Source: Methanobrevibacter ruminantium (lineage in GTDB: Archaea > Methanobacteriota > Methanobacteria > Methanobacteriales > Methanobacteriaceae). From it: DNA of 64,000 nt. The position numbers were made by a program, and so were the translations under genes. The stretch is from assembly GCA_004553595.1 (NCBI GenBank), contig SFKZ01000001.1, positions 1-64,000 on the forward strand. Reading direction: 5' to 3'. Below are positions 16,734 to 25,994 of the stretch, one piece after another (the first letter of the stretch is position 1; every line of letters begins with the position of its first letter). The notes below the pieces were generated by a model, which did no database searches, was not told where the DNA came from, and saw only the letters and a program-made list of their open reading frames with translations.

Positions 16734-18428
16734 ATGTCAGAATCTGAACATAGAATGATAGAAATTCTAAGAATCCTTAATGTCCAAGAAAAGCCAATCG
16801 GTTCAAAAGTAATAGCGGACGAACTTAAAACAAAAGGGTATAACCTTGGTGAGAGAGCAGTGCGTTACCATATGCAAATTCTTGATGAAAAGGGATACAC
16901 AGAAAGAAAAGGATATTCTGGCAGAGTTATCACCGAGCTTGGAAGAGCGAAACTTGAAAAAGGATTAATCTACGACCAAGTTGACTTCACATTTTCAAAA
17001 TTCGAAGAGAGGATATACTTAACTAATTTTGATTACAATAAAAGGTGTGGAAATGTAATCGTAAATACCTCAAATATCCTTGACAACAAGGCATTTGACA
17101 TCATAAAGGAAGTCTTTGCTGCAGGAGTTTGCGTAAGCCCATTGATCAATGCTAAAAAAACTGAAATCAATGGCAAAAAGGGATATGTGATGAAAACCAT
17201 CTGCGGTACAACAATTGACGGGGTATTTTTAAAAAATGGAATTCCTTCCATCCCCCAATATGGAGGGCTAGTTGAAATTGAAGATTACTATCCTACCAAA
17301 TTCTCAGAATTGATTTCCTACAAGAAAACTTCAATCACTCCATTAGATGCATTTATAGCAAAAGACATGACTTCAGTTTTGGAAGTTGCAGAACATGGTA
17401 CAGGAACAATTCCTGCAAACTTTAGGATAATTCCTGGAACCAGCGTCGAAAAGGCAAAGGAAATTATCCAAAAACTTGAGAAAGTGGGAATTGGAGGAGT
17501 TTTAGAGATTGGAGAGACAAGTGAAAACGTTTTAGGAATTCCAGTACCTGAAGGAATGGTTGGCATATCAATCATTGGGGGAATCACACCATTCTGTGCA
17601 ACTCAGGAAATGGATTATAAAGTTGATATCAAGACTGGAGAGGAATTCATTGATTACAATAAACTGAAAGAGCTTGAATCATCTAAACACAAAATCAAAA
17701 AAGCAAAGAAAATAGAGTATAAGAAAACACCTTTCATACTTACAAAATCATTGAATAGAATGAATCAAGTGGATTACGATATTGAAACAAATGAAGGAAA
17801 CATAGTTGCAAACATATCCTACTTGAATAAGCAGGACCTTGATGATGCATTGGCTGTCATGAAAAGAACATATAAGAGCCTTCCAAAATACATGAATCCT
17901 CTATTCAATATTGTAGACCATCCAAGTGATGAGAGTAAAGTTGGAATAGCTACCGTTTGCAGCTTGTCAATTGACGGCATTCTAATCAACAATGGTATTA
18001 TGAGCACACCAAGATATGGGGGATTATTGGAACTTGGAAAACCTCCATTGTTTGTAGAAATGATTTCATATGACGGTTCCTCAATAGATCCTCATAAAAT
18101 TTTCATTTTCAAAAATCTTACATCAATATCCAAACGTCAAAATCCTAAGAAGATTCTCGCTTCAATAAAAGAGGTTCCTTACATAGCAAGACCTGAATGC
18201 GAAGAGATTTTGGATAAAATCAATGAAAATGGATTCCCTATCTTTAAAGTAGGTAAACCAAGGGAATTGGTATACAATGCAAAAGTGGACAATTACAACT
18301 TCGGTATCGTTACAGGAAGCGGATTGAATTCAATAGCTGCAATTAAGGAAAAGGGAATAGCAATTGAAGCAAAAGCAGTTGAAACCATATTGCCAATAGA
18401 AGATATGGAATTAATTTATGAACAGTAA
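16734..18428 (+). CDS. nrpR: Nitrogen repressor NrpR (two-domain form)
   Basis: 564 residues. NrpR represses nitrogen-assimilation genes and is released by 2-oxoglutarate. Residues 1-75 are a winged helix (HRMIEILRILN.., GERAVRYHMQILDEKGYTER). Two homologous NrpR effector domains follow, about 80-310 and 325-560, each with a CxxSIDG/GTTIDG-type core (CGTTIDGVFLKNGI and CSLSIDGILINNGI), a PQYGGLVEI / PRYGGLLEL motif and a late SGLNSIAA-type segment. Thus this is the single-polypeptide HTH-domain-domain form rather than separate NrpRI and NrpRII. GTAGGAGATT is the ribosome binding site. The operator before glnA is its expected target; no such site was found directly before nrpR. Confidence 0.95.
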   Translation: MSESEHRMIEILRILNVQEKPIGSKVIADELKTKGYNLGERAVRYHMQILDEKGYTERKGYSGRVITELGRAKLEKGLIYDQVDFTFSKFEERIYLTNFDYNKRCGNVIVNTSNILDNKAFDIIKEVFAAGVCVSPLINAKKTEINGKKGYVMKTICGTTIDGVFLKNGIPSIPQYGGLVEIEDYYPTKFSELISYKKTSITPLDAFIAKDMTSVLEVAEHGTGTIPANFRIIPGTSVEKAKEIIQKLEKVGIGGVLEIGETSENVLGIPVPEGMVGISIIGGITPFCATQEMDYKVDIKTGEEFIDYNKLKELESSKHKIKKAKKIEYKKTPFILTKSLNRMNQVDYDIETNEGNIVANISYLNKQDLDDALAVMKRTYKSLPKYMNPLFNIVDHPSDESKVGIATVCSLSIDGILINNGIMSTPRYGGLLELGKPPLFVEMISYDGSSIDPHKIFIFKNLTSISKRQNPKKILASIKEVPYIARPECEEILDKINENGFPIFKVGKPRELVYNAKVDNYNFGIVTGSGLNSIAAIKEKGIAIEAKAVETILPIEDMELIYEQ

Positions 18429-18562
18429 TTAAAAAAAAATAGTGAAAAATAAATTAAAAAAAATATATTAAAAAATATTTTAAAATTAAAAAATGAGAAA
18501 ATAGTGAAAATTATTAAAAAACAGATAAAAAGAAAAATAAAATAAAAAAGAAATAAGAAGAT

Positions 18563-18865
18563 TTAGATTACTTCAATATAAACAGACTCTTTAGATTCAT
18601 CTTTAGGATAGTGATGTAATTCTATAATATCTTCCTTATATTCTTCAAAGTCAACCTCGATAGTATCAGAAATAATTTCACCATCTAAAGCAATCATCAC
18701 TCTACAACTTGGCTTTCCTCTAAAGTCAGAAAGATCCACTCCTAAGACATCTCCTTTTGCAGAAACACGGTTGTATGCAATGTCAACTTTATCGAATTCT
18801 TCAAAATTATTCTTAATGTAATCAAGAACTTCATCAGAAGTCATTGTTAATTCCTTATCGACCAT
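18563..18865 (-). CDS. Small conserved methanobacterial protein, paralogue 1 (possibly DUF2097)
   Basis: About 100 residues starting MVDKELTMTSDEVLDYI, with GGAGGT upstream of the ATG at 18865 (a further 14 upstream codons are open but lack a site). The protein is acidic and predicted alpha/beta, with no metal, membrane or signal motif. It aligns along its length with the next leftward gene: T/P-DE(V/I)(L/I)(D/E)Y(I/V)(K/R)NN, then (A/S)YNRV.A.G.VLG, then D.I(I/V)E(L/F)(H/R)H.P. I believe the family is DUF2097, known only from methanogens. No function is established. It lies between nrpR (convergent) and its paralogue at 19017. Confidence 0.65.
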   Translation of the reverse strand: MVDKELTMTSDEVLDYIKNNFEEFDKVDIAYNRVSAKGDVLGVDLSDFRGKPSCRVMIALDGEIISDTIEVDFEEYKEDIIELHHYPKDESKESVYIEVI

Positions 18866-19016
18866 TCTTTTGACCTCCATAGAGATTATAAAATTTTTGA
18901 AAATCAAATACTTATTTTATGATTAATAATATATTGTTTCTAATATATAAAATCATTTGTATTTACTAAAACTAATTAAGGTTTTATAAAAAAATAATGG
19001 AAAAATGGAATTGAAG

Positions 19017-19319
19017 CTATAAAGTAGCTTCAACAATAATGAGCTTATCTTCATCTCCACCAGGCATATGACGGAATTCAATGATCTCGTCCTTTACCTT
19101 ATGCAAATCAATATCTACAGCCTGATTTAACAATTCCCCATTTAGTTGAAGGGAAAGTATTAAACCTTCACCGGTTTCCTCATCTTCTGGAGTAAGTCCA
19201 AGTACAGTACCTGGAGCAAATACTCTGTTATATGATAATTCAAAAATATCATCAACTTTTACATTATTTCTTACATATTCTATAATATCATCAGGGTCCA
19301 TCACCATCTCTTTGACCAT
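19017..19319 (-). CDS. Small conserved methanobacterial protein, paralogue 2 (possibly DUF2097)
   Basis: 100 residues from the ATG at 19319 (MVKEMVMDPDDI), chosen because AAAGGTGTTAAT precedes it; nine upstream codons are open but contain that site. Homologous to the neighbouring gene at 18563: DDIIEYVRNN, LSYNRVFAPGTVLGL and DEIIEFRHMPGG are the shared blocks. It is acidic, probably cytoplasmic and without known function. The pair lies just downstream of the fwd operon on the same strand, with about 220 bases between, so co-transcription with fwd is possible but not indicated. Confidence 0.65.
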   Translation of the reverse strand: MVKEMVMDPDDIIEYVRNNVKVDDIFELSYNRVFAPGTVLGLTPEDEETGEGLILSLQLNGELLNQAVDIDLHKVKDEIIEFRHMPGGDEDKLIIVEATL

Positions 19320-19542
19320 ATTAACACCTTTTGTACATACCATCATTTAAATTAAAATTATGATTAATAATCTTATACTTAATATCAATAAATGATAATT
19401 TAATCAATTGAAAAATTAATTAAATAAAATGAAAATATCTATCAATTCATAATTGATTAAATTATGATTCATCACCCGTAATTTTTTTAGAAAAATAAAA
19501 AAATAAAAAGAAGAAGAAAAATATAAGAAAAAGAGAAAGAGC

Positions 19543-20409
19543 TTATTGAGCTCTGTATTCTCTAATTGCGTTATATTCGTCGTCTTCTTCAATCCAAGTA
19601 GATAATCTGTCTCTGTTTTTCTCAGCATCGATAATTAAGGTACCTTTACCGTTTAAAGCAATGTCCCCTTTGTATTCGATGTATCTACCAGGGTAAACAA
19701 TACCATCTAATTCAGGATCGGTTACAATTCCTTGTTCTACGAAACCTTCGAGTAATCTTCCAACTTTTCCGTGAATTACGATGTTACCGTTTTTCATTTG
19801 TCCACCAGGCCAACGGTTTACGTTACCATCAATTTCAATGGTACCTTTGGTCATGTGGATACCTGCGAGAATATCACAGTCACCTAAAACGTGGATTTTA
19901 CCACCGACTAAACATTCACCACATTGTTTACCAGCATTTCCGTGGATAATGATTTCTCCACCGGACATACCTCTCCATTCACCAATGTAGGATGCACCAC
20001 AGAATTCTTTGGTATTACCCATAATTTCGAGTTTACCACCTTTCATTTCACGACCAGCATGAGCTGCTACGTTACCAAATACAGTAACTACTCCACCAGA
20101 CATTTCTGCACCAACGTGAAGGTCTGCATCACCGTTAACAACTACTTCACCAGCACTCATTTTACAACCGATGTATTTTACTCTGTTACAATCTCCGTTT
20201 AAAATCATTTTGACTTCAGCTGGAGATTCTGCTTCTCCTTCAACAGTGATGTCAAAGTAATCAGTGATTGGGAATCTGGAGTTTCCTACAGGTACTTTGT
20301 ACTCTGCAAAGTCTTCTTCAGTCCAAGAGTAAATGTTATCAGTGATTAACTCATCAAATTCTAAAGCAATTGAAGAAGTTTTCTTTTGATCAAAAGTTAT
20401 AGTTTTCAT
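19543..20409 (-). CDS. fwdC: Formylmethanofuran dehydrogenase subunit C
   Basis: 288 residues. FwdC is the beta-helical subunit related to the C-terminal domain of glutamate synthase. It helps organise the formylmethanofuran dehydrogenase complex, which catalyses the first CO2-reducing step of methanogenesis. The sequence is a string of repeats of the form G(G/N)x(V/I)xxxGxxxxxxGxxMxGGxxxxxG, e.g. VGAEMSGGVVTVFGN, AGREMKGGKLEIMGN and IGEWRGMSGGEIIIHG, as expected for a right-handed parallel beta-helix. Last gene of the fwd operon; it starts 15 bases after fwdA with a GGAGAG site. Confidence 0.95.
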   Translation of the reverse strand: MKTITFDQKKTSSIALEFDELITDNIYSWTEEDFAEYKVPVGNSRFPITDYFDITVEGEAESPAEVKMILNGDCNRVKYIGCKMSAGEVVVNGDADLHVGAEMSGGVVTVFGNVAAHAGREMKGGKLEIMGNTKEFCGASYIGEWRGMSGGEIIIHGNAGKQCGECLVGGKIHVLGDCDILAGIHMTKGTIEIDGNVNRWPGGQMKNGNIVIHGKVGRLLEGFVEQGIVTDPELDGIVYPGRYIEYKGDIALNGKGTLIIDAEKNRDRLSTWIEEDDEYNAIREYRAQ

Positions 20410-20424
20410 TAATAAACACTCTCC

Positions 20425-22143
20425 TTATTTAGCTTCTACGTCCACTCTAGTTGGGTTTGGTACATAGTGGTCGTGTACTTGATAGTTTTCCCATTTGACA
20501 GAATAGTATTGGGTAAAGAATGGCATTATACTGTCGATAATTTGTTTTTCTTCTTCTTCGTATCCTATGACGTTAGTCCAAATGGTGTGGCTTTGTTTAG
20601 TAGATACAATGTCACCATCTTTAACAACGATTTGACCATCTTTGATAGTGTAGTAAGCGTTACTGAATGCTTTTTCGACACCTTCAGGATCTTTGGATGG
20701 GTCAAAGTCATTAGGGTTAATGTCATATACAGCAATATCTGCGTTGTAACCAGGGGTAAGTGCACCTCTGTCTTGGAATCCGTGGATTCTTGCAGGAGCT
20801 GCTCTGGAAATAGTAGCTATTTCGTAGAAGTCGTATTCTCTTTCGAGACCAGCTAAGCCAGTTCTTTTGGAAGCCCATTTGTGTACTTCACCATTGTCAA
20901 TCATAGACATCCTTTTCTCAGCACTCATTAACCAGGAGATGATCTTAGGATATCTGATGAAAGGACCTGCGTTAGGGTGGTCAGTGGTTAAACATACTTG
21001 CCATGGGTTCTTAATGTGCAAGAACAATTCAAGACCAATAGCCCATTGTAAGGTACTTACTGGAGTTTTTGGAGAGTAAATACATGGAATGATACCAGCG
21101 GCGGTTTCACATTCAATGTCTTTGTTAGCCCATTTTAATCCAGAAATTTTGAACAAGTCGTATTCCATAGGAGCGTCTGCAGTCATGGTTGTGGTTTCGT
21201 CGAAAGTTACTTGACCTACGTCACAAGTTACGTATGGGTTTTTGTTAATGAAGTCAGCAACTTCTTCTGCACCGGATGCTGCATCTTTCCAACTGTTACC
21301 AGTGTAAGAGTGGAATTGAGCGTGAGTACAGTGGATAGTTTGATCCCTTACTCCAGCAGATGCTTTAGTAGATTTTGCAATGTCTTTGATAGAGTCTAAA
21401 GTTGCAATAGTAGTTGGTACGTTTCCTGGGTGACCTAAATCATTAGGGTGGATGTGTATAGAGTGAGGAAGACCTAATTGTTCGTTAGCTTTTGCTAAAG
21501 CTCTTACAACTTCTCTGGAGGTTACGTCAAAGTAAGGTGCTTTGTCATCGTATCCGTGTACGTTCATACCCCAACCCCATGCTTCTGAACCACATGGGTT
21601 TACGATTTTTACACCGTATCCTTTAGATACTCTTAACATTGCTGCAATAAATGCTGCTAAGTCGTCAATTCTGTTTTCTCTTGCATATTCCATTACGAAC
21701 CAGTTGTTACCAAATAATGGTAATGGGTTAATATCGATGTTTGGAATAGTGTTAATTTCTTCGTGTGTGTGTTTTGCTTCTAAAGGAGGCATAGCTGCTT
21801 CACAAACAGTACCGTATCCCATTCTTGAGTATCTGTATCCAGTTGTAGGACAACTTGGGATAGAGAAACCAGCTTCAGCTCTGGTTACTTTAGTTTTTTG
21901 AGCTACTCCTCTTCTTTCGTCTTCTGGTCTGTATAATCTACCTACAACCAATTTTGGTCCTGCAACGTGAGCGTGAGGGTCTACACCAGCAGGCATTACA
22001 ATTTTATCAGTGACGTCTAATACTTCAGCGTCAGCGGATACATCTTCAACGATTTTACCATCTTTGAAGCAGATATCCATTTTTTCTCCGTTTACTTCAT
22101 TAGCAGGGTCGTAAACAATACCATTTTTAAGTATATATTCCAT
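20425..22143 (-). CDS. fwdA: Formylmethanofuran dehydrogenase subunit A (amidohydrolase)
   Basis: 572 residues. FwdA is the zinc-dependent amidohydrolase half of the complex; it condenses formate, produced from CO2 by FwdBD, with methanofuran. Motifs: PAGVDPHAHVAGPKL (the HxH metal pair near 53-55), HSIHIHPNDLG and TIHCTHAQFHSYTG (further metal histidines), and CLTTDHPNAGPF (the late catalytic Asp). ATG 22143 is chosen because AAGGTGATTTTA precedes it; three upstream codons are open. It begins 10 bases beyond the fwdB stop, so the genes are translationally close. Confidence 0.96.
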   Translation of the reverse strand: MEYILKNGIVYDPANEVNGEKMDICFKDGKIVEDVSADAEVLDVTDKIVMPAGVDPHAHVAGPKLVVGRLYRPEDERRGVAQKTKVTRAEAGFSIPSCPTTGYRYSRMGYGTVCEAAMPPLEAKHTHEEINTIPNIDINPLPLFGNNWFVMEYARENRIDDLAAFIAAMLRVSKGYGVKIVNPCGSEAWGWGMNVHGYDDKAPYFDVTSREVVRALAKANEQLGLPHSIHIHPNDLGHPGNVPTTIATLDSIKDIAKSTKASAGVRDQTIHCTHAQFHSYTGNSWKDAASGAEEVADFINKNPYVTCDVGQVTFDETTTMTADAPMEYDLFKISGLKWANKDIECETAAGIIPCIYSPKTPVSTLQWAIGLELFLHIKNPWQVCLTTDHPNAGPFIRYPKIISWLMSAEKRMSMIDNGEVHKWASKRTGLAGLEREYDFYEIATISRAAPARIHGFQDRGALTPGYNADIAVYDINPNDFDPSKDPEGVEKAFSNAYYTIKDGQIVVKDGDIVSTKQSHTIWTNVIGYEEEEKQIIDSIMPFFTQYYSVKWENYQVHDHYVPNPTRVDVEAK

Positions 22144-22153
22144 TAAAATCACC

Positions 22154-23545
22154 TTACTTATCTAAGAGACATGCGAGACCTTCATTAGGAACGTATTCAT
22201 CTGCTACGTTAGGTTCTTCTCTGAGTTTCATTACTCTTTCTTTCAATTCACGTACAATCCATTCGTCATCACGACAGGTTTCAGGTTTGTCGATAGCTTT
22301 CTTCATCCAGATAGGAACACCATCCATACGGTAACTGGTACCTCCACATTCTACAGAAATGAAGGATCCAGGAAGTACTACGTCAGCGAGTTCGGTAGAT
22401 GGTCCCCAGTGAATATCGATTTGGATAACTGGAATGTCTGCTAAGTGTTGGTTTGCTCCGTTAGGGAAGTGAGCACCAGGGTCTGCTGCAATTACCATGA
22501 AACAGTCAGGTTCTTTTCTTACGAGTAAGTCAATAGTGTTGGTTTCACCCATCATATATCTTCCGTATCCTCTACAGAAGTCTACACCGAATGCCCAACC
22601 GGTTTCGTAAGCCATGAAAATGTTGAAACCGTTTACGTTAAAGTGACCTCTCATTGGAGTAAGTCCCCATTTACTGTTGGTGTTTAAGTCTTGTACTAAT
22701 TTAATTGCGATGTCAATGTTTCTTTGTTTACCTAAGGTGTGGGTTAAACCTAAACCGAAGAAGAGAACACCGAATTCTGCAGCTTCCATTTCAGCAGCTA
22801 ATTCATAAATGTCTTCAGCTGGAATACCGGAAACAGATTCAGATTGTAATTTTTTACCTTTTAATACAGCTCTTAAAGCATTGTAGAAACCGTAGTCTCC
22901 GTTTTGTTCAAATCCAATCCATTTGTCAGACATTTTTGCAGTGTCTGAGAATTTTGGATCCATAGTAATAACGGTTCTGTCGAATCTACCTCTTTGTCTG
23001 AAGTATCCTCTAGGGAATGCTGCATATCTTGCTAAGTGTCTTGGGTGAGAGTTCATAGCGTTACTACCAGAGTATGCAATAACGTCAGCTCTGTTTTTAA
23101 CTTCCCCTAAGGTTTGGATAGGGTAACCTGCGTTTTGCATAGCTTGTAAACTTGGACCGTGACAGATAGTTGCTTGGTTATCTAAAACAGCACCAATATA
23201 TTCACCTAATTCTACACCTTCTTTCATACATTCAGTAGAAGTTTCAGACCATCCGTAGAATACTGGTCTAATAGAGTTTGCAATATATTCAGCTGCAGTG
23301 TCTAAAGCAGTATCCCAGTCTACTTCTTCAAGAACTCCTTCTTCGTTTCTTACCATTGGTACAAGTAATCTTTGGTCCATATCTTCCATAACTTTACTTG
23401 CACCTAATCTGCATGCGTGTCTTACAGCAACTACGTGACCGTCTTTTACTAAGAAGTCTAAGTCGTCACAGTTACATCCACAAAATGCACAAGTACAATT
23501 TTCTACAATGTGATCGTAATCAGTTACAGGTGGTTCATATGTCAT
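22154..23545 (-). CDS. fwdB: Formylmethanofuran dehydrogenase subunit B (tungsten/molybdenum catalytic subunit)
   Basis: 463 residues. Reduces CO2 to formate at a bis-molybdopterin metal site. The N-terminal CTCAFCGCNCDDLDF plus a later cysteine (HACRLG) bind a [4Fe-4S] cluster. The metal-ligand position reads QATICHGPSLQAM, i.e. cysteine and not selenocysteine. PRHLARYAAFPRG and GRFDRTVITMDPKFSDT follow, and the ..GANQHLADIPVIQIDIHWG segment is typical. Whether tungsten or molybdenum is used cannot be read from the sequence; the operon is called fwd by order and similarity. ATG 23545 overlaps the end of fwdD by 11 bases and uses its GGGAGGAG. Confidence 0.96.
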   Translation of the reverse strand: MTYEPPVTDYDHIVENCTCAFCGCNCDDLDFLVKDGHVVAVRHACRLGASKVMEDMDQRLLVPMVRNEEGVLEEVDWDTALDTAAEYIANSIRPVFYGWSETSTECMKEGVELGEYIGAVLDNQATICHGPSLQAMQNAGYPIQTLGEVKNRADVIAYSGSNAMNSHPRHLARYAAFPRGYFRQRGRFDRTVITMDPKFSDTAKMSDKWIGFEQNGDYGFYNALRAVLKGKKLQSESVSGIPAEDIYELAAEMEAAEFGVLFFGLGLTHTLGKQRNIDIAIKLVQDLNTNSKWGLTPMRGHFNVNGFNIFMAYETGWAFGVDFCRGYGRYMMGETNTIDLLVRKEPDCFMVIAADPGAHFPNGANQHLADIPVIQIDIHWGPSTELADVVLPGSFISVECGGTSYRMDGVPIWMKKAIDKPETCRDDEWIVRELKERVMKLREEPNVADEYVPNEGLACLLDK

Positions 23546-24107
23546 GATCAATCAACTCCTCCCATTTACGTCCGTTATAAACTGGTCTTTCACCTAATGA
23601 TTCCATGTTTTCTACAACATCATCATCTTCTTCGTCAACATATTTTTTGTATACCCATCTCATTAAGTCTGCCATTAATAAAACTTTTCTGTCAGTTTTT
23701 TCAACGGTAGCGTGGATACCTTTGTAGGTAGGGTCTGAACAACAGTAGGTTTCGTGGCTTACAATAGTGTTAGCCCATGGACCTTTACATACAAAGATGG
23801 TACCTTCGTGAGGAGCATCTCTGGATTTTGCTGCGTTTAAAACAACTTCACCGTAGTCGGTTTTTACAAGTACAGTGTCCCAGTTTTTTACACCTAATTT
23901 TACCATGTCACGAGGATCCATGTAACAGGTACCAGAAGCGTTTTTATATTCTTCTTTTAAGGTAGAACCTCTTTTCTTACAAGCTCCTTGATATATGTCA
24001 GAACCAGTGTTTAACATACATTTGAGTACTTTGGTAGTACCTTCTTGAGCTACGTTTTCTAAATCTCCAACTACTGGTCTTTCTAAATAAGTATTTGCGT
24101 AATGCAT
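23535..24107 (-). CDS. fwdD: Formylmethanofuran dehydrogenase subunit D (molybdopterin-binding)
   Basis: 190 residues. FwdD is the molydopterin-dinucleotide-binding domain that in other enzymes is the C-terminus of the catalytic chain; here it is separate from FwdB. Visible: TGSDIYQGACKKRGS near residue 32, ASGTCYMDPRDMVKLGV, VLVKTDYGEVV and the KCMLNTGSDI opening typical of the fold, plus an acidic linker (EEDDDVVENM). It overlaps fwdB by 11 bases, suggesting translational coupling and one-to-one synthesis. GGAGTGATAAC precedes its ATG. Confidence 0.93.
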   Translation of the reverse strand: MHYANTYLERPVVGDLENVAQEGTTKVLKCMLNTGSDIYQGACKKRGSTLKEEYKNASGTCYMDPRDMVKLGVKNWDTVLVKTDYGEVVLNAAKSRDAPHEGTIFVCKGPWANTIVSHETYCCSDPTYKGIHATVEKTDRKVLLMADLMRWVYKKYVDEEDDDVVENMESLGERPVYNGRKWEELIDHDI

Positions 24108-24117
24108 GTTATCACTC

Positions 24118-24348
24118 CTATTCTAACCATATAGCTTCAGTTGGACAGAACATTTGGCAAGTACCACATTTATCACATTTGTCCACACTGAATAATTTAA
24201 TAAATCCGTTTTCAACCATCATAATAGTTTCGGTTGTTTTGGAACCATGTCCACCAGCGTTTTCTGGACTGATAGAAGCGTTTACTGGACATGCGATAAC
24301 ACATACTCCACAACCTAAACATTTATCTTGATCTACTTTAAGTTCCAT
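24118..24348 (-). CDS. fwdG: Formylmethanofuran dehydrogenase subunit G (2x[4Fe-4S] ferredoxin)
   Basis: 76 residues. An electron-carrying subunit of the Fwd complex with two [4Fe-4S] clusters: CLGCGVCVIACPV near residue 10 and CDKCGTCQMFCPT near residue 59. Length and the longer linker between the two motifs match FwdG. It lies between fwdF and fwdD with 10-18 base gaps and a GGTGAT ribosome binding site. Confidence 0.93.
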   Translation of the reverse strand: MELKVDQDKCLGCGVCVIACPVNASISPENAGGHGSKTTETIMMVENGFIKLFSVDKCDKCGTCQMFCPTEAIWLE

Positions 24349-24366
24349 AAATAATCACCAATCAAA

Positions 24367-25467
24367 TTAATTTTTTAAAGCTTCGAATGCTGCAATCCAA
24401 GATTTAGAACTAGTTGGGGTGTAATCGATGTCAGTTCTAGTTACGGTTAATGCTCCGTTAGGACATGCTTTAGCACATGCACCACAGTGGATACAGTAAT
24501 CTTCTTCTTTAACTAAGTGAGTTCCTCTGTCTCCAGGACCAGATGATTTAGGGAAGGATAAAACATTACATGGACATACATCAATACATGCACCACAGGT
24601 ACCACATTTTTCTTCATCGATTTCGAGAGTACCTTCAAATGCTTGTTTTACAGTAGCTGCGTCTGCAGGACAGACTCCTTCACACCATCCACATTTAATA
24701 CAGGTTTCTTTGTCAATAATTGCATTTCCGGTAATAGCTGCTTTAGCAGGGTCGAGGTCATATTCACCGTAGGAACAGGATCTACATACTGCTTTAATAG
24801 CATTAACAGGACATGCTTTTTTACATACGAGACAGTATACACATTTTTCTTTGTCAATAACAATGCTTTCTTCACCGGTGGTTTTGTCTACTACAATAGC
24901 TTCTGCAGGACATAATTCAGCACAAGCACCACAGTAAATACAGTCGTCTTCACATACTTCGATTTCACCAGTTACTAAGTCAGCTCTGTTAGGTAAAGTT
25001 CTGTCAATAGTGATGGAAGCTCTAGGACAAGCTGCTTCACATTTTTTACAGAATAAACATTTGTCTTCATCGATTTCAGCTGAAGCGATGAGAGTTGGAT
25101 AAGCTTCATTTTCTTTAATAGAGACGCCGCCAATAGTAAGGTCTAATGCACCTGCTGGACATACTCCACTACACATACCACAGAGAACACATTTGTCTTC
25201 AGCAATACATAATTTTGCTTTGCCTTCATTATCGTTTTTGAAAAGAGCATAATTTTGAGAAATCTTTTCATGACCACTGAAATAGGTTTCTGTGTATTTA
25301 CGTTCAATAGGAGCTACTTCATCAAGACAAATAGCTTCTACAGGACAAGTTGCTTCACAAAGTCCGCAACCAATACAAACGTGATCTTTAAAGGACAAAA
25401 TTCTGTCTTCTTCTGCTGATCTTTTTATATTGAAGTCTTTGCCTTCAATTTCTTTAACGTTAACCAT
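24367..25467 (-). CDS. fwdF: Formylmethanofuran dehydrogenase subunit F (polyferredoxin)
   Basis: 366 residues with eight CxxCxxCxxxCP motifs, in order: CIGCGLCEATCP, CVLCGMCSGVCP, CLFCKKCEAACP, CIYCGACAELCP, CVYCLVCKKACP, CIKCGWCEGVCP, CGTCGACIDVCP and CIHCGACAKACP. They form a wire of eight [4Fe-4S] clusters carrying electrons from the heterodisulfide reductase/ferredoxin side to FwdB. An extra CRSCSYGEYD stretch lies between the fifth and sixth motifs. The start overlaps the end of the upstream HTH-ferredoxin gene by 8 bases behind GGAGGTAAAA, so the two are probably coupled. Confidence 0.95.
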   Translation of the reverse strand: MVNVKEIEGKDFNIKRSAEEDRILSFKDHVCIGCGLCEATCPVEAICLDEVAPIERKYTETYFSGHEKISQNYALFKNDNEGKAKLCIAEDKCVLCGMCSGVCPAGALDLTIGGVSIKENEAYPTLIASAEIDEDKCLFCKKCEAACPRASITIDRTLPNRADLVTGEIEVCEDDCIYCGACAELCPAEAIVVDKTTGEESIVIDKEKCVYCLVCKKACPVNAIKAVCRSCSYGEYDLDPAKAAITGNAIIDKETCIKCGWCEGVCPADAATVKQAFEGTLEIDEEKCGTCGACIDVCPCNVLSFPKSSGPGDRGTHLVKEEDYCIHCGACAKACPNGALTVTRTDIDYTPTSSKSWIAAFEALKN

Positions 25468-25918
25468 TTTTTACCTCCAAAATTTCAATTGATTTTGTTG
25501 GGCAGTTCTCAACACACATAAGACAGCCACAACAATAACGGGGGTTTATCTTTGCTTTCAATGAATCTAAATTAATAGTCTTCATCTCACACAAATCTAC
25601 ACACAATCCACAACCAATACATCCATCGTTAATCTGTGGGTCATAATGATTCATATTAAAAATAGTCACGATTTGACGAATTTCTTTATAATCTCCAAAT
25701 AAAACTTTTGTAATTAATATAAAATCCTTAGGACTTAACTCTAAAATAGCTTTAGCAAGTTCAATTGAATCCATAGAAATGTTCCTACCATTTAAGTAGT
25801 GGGAAATAGTTGATCTGTCTACACCAATTTGAGATGAAATCTCCTTTTGGGACAAACCTCTTTTTCTAAGTTCAACACTTTCTAAATATTTTAGTCCAGA
25901 TACTATATGTTTTGGCAT
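25460..25918 (-). CDS. HTH-ferredoxin protein at the head of the fwd operon (fwdH position)
   Basis: 152 residues. The N-terminal part (about 1-60) is an XRE-type helix-turn-helix: RKRGLSQKEISSQIGVDRST followed by ISHYLNGRN. The C-terminal part (about 95-145) carries two iron-sulfur motifs: CIGCGLCVDLCEMKT and CCGCLMCVENCPTKS. In Methanothermobacter the first gene of fwdHFGDACB is also a small ferredoxin-like protein, FwdH; whether that one has the HTH I cannot check. A DNA-binding domain joined to Fe-S clusters suggests a redox- or metal-responsive regulator of its own operon, or a Fwd subunit that doubles as one. It overlaps fwdF by 8 bases. Palindromes that could be its operators lie upstream. 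Confidence 0.75.
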   Translation of the reverse strand: MPKHIVSGLKYLESVELRKRGLSQKEISSQIGVDRSTISHYLNGRNISMDSIELAKAILELSPKDFILITKVLFGDYKEIRQIVTIFNMNHYDPQINDGCIGCGLCVDLCEMKTINLDSLKAKINPRYCCGCLMCVENCPTKSIEILEVKNG

Positions 25919-25994
25919 AAATTCACCATGTGTACATTATAATATATATTATATATACTTATAAAAGGCACATACTTAGACTCAAGTATAAAGA

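Noticed and set aside
19416..19628. 70-codon minus-strand frame overlapping the 3' end of fwdC
   Set aside because: It overlaps the secure fwdC frame, is Phe/Leu-rich from A/T-rich spacer, and has no ribosome binding site.
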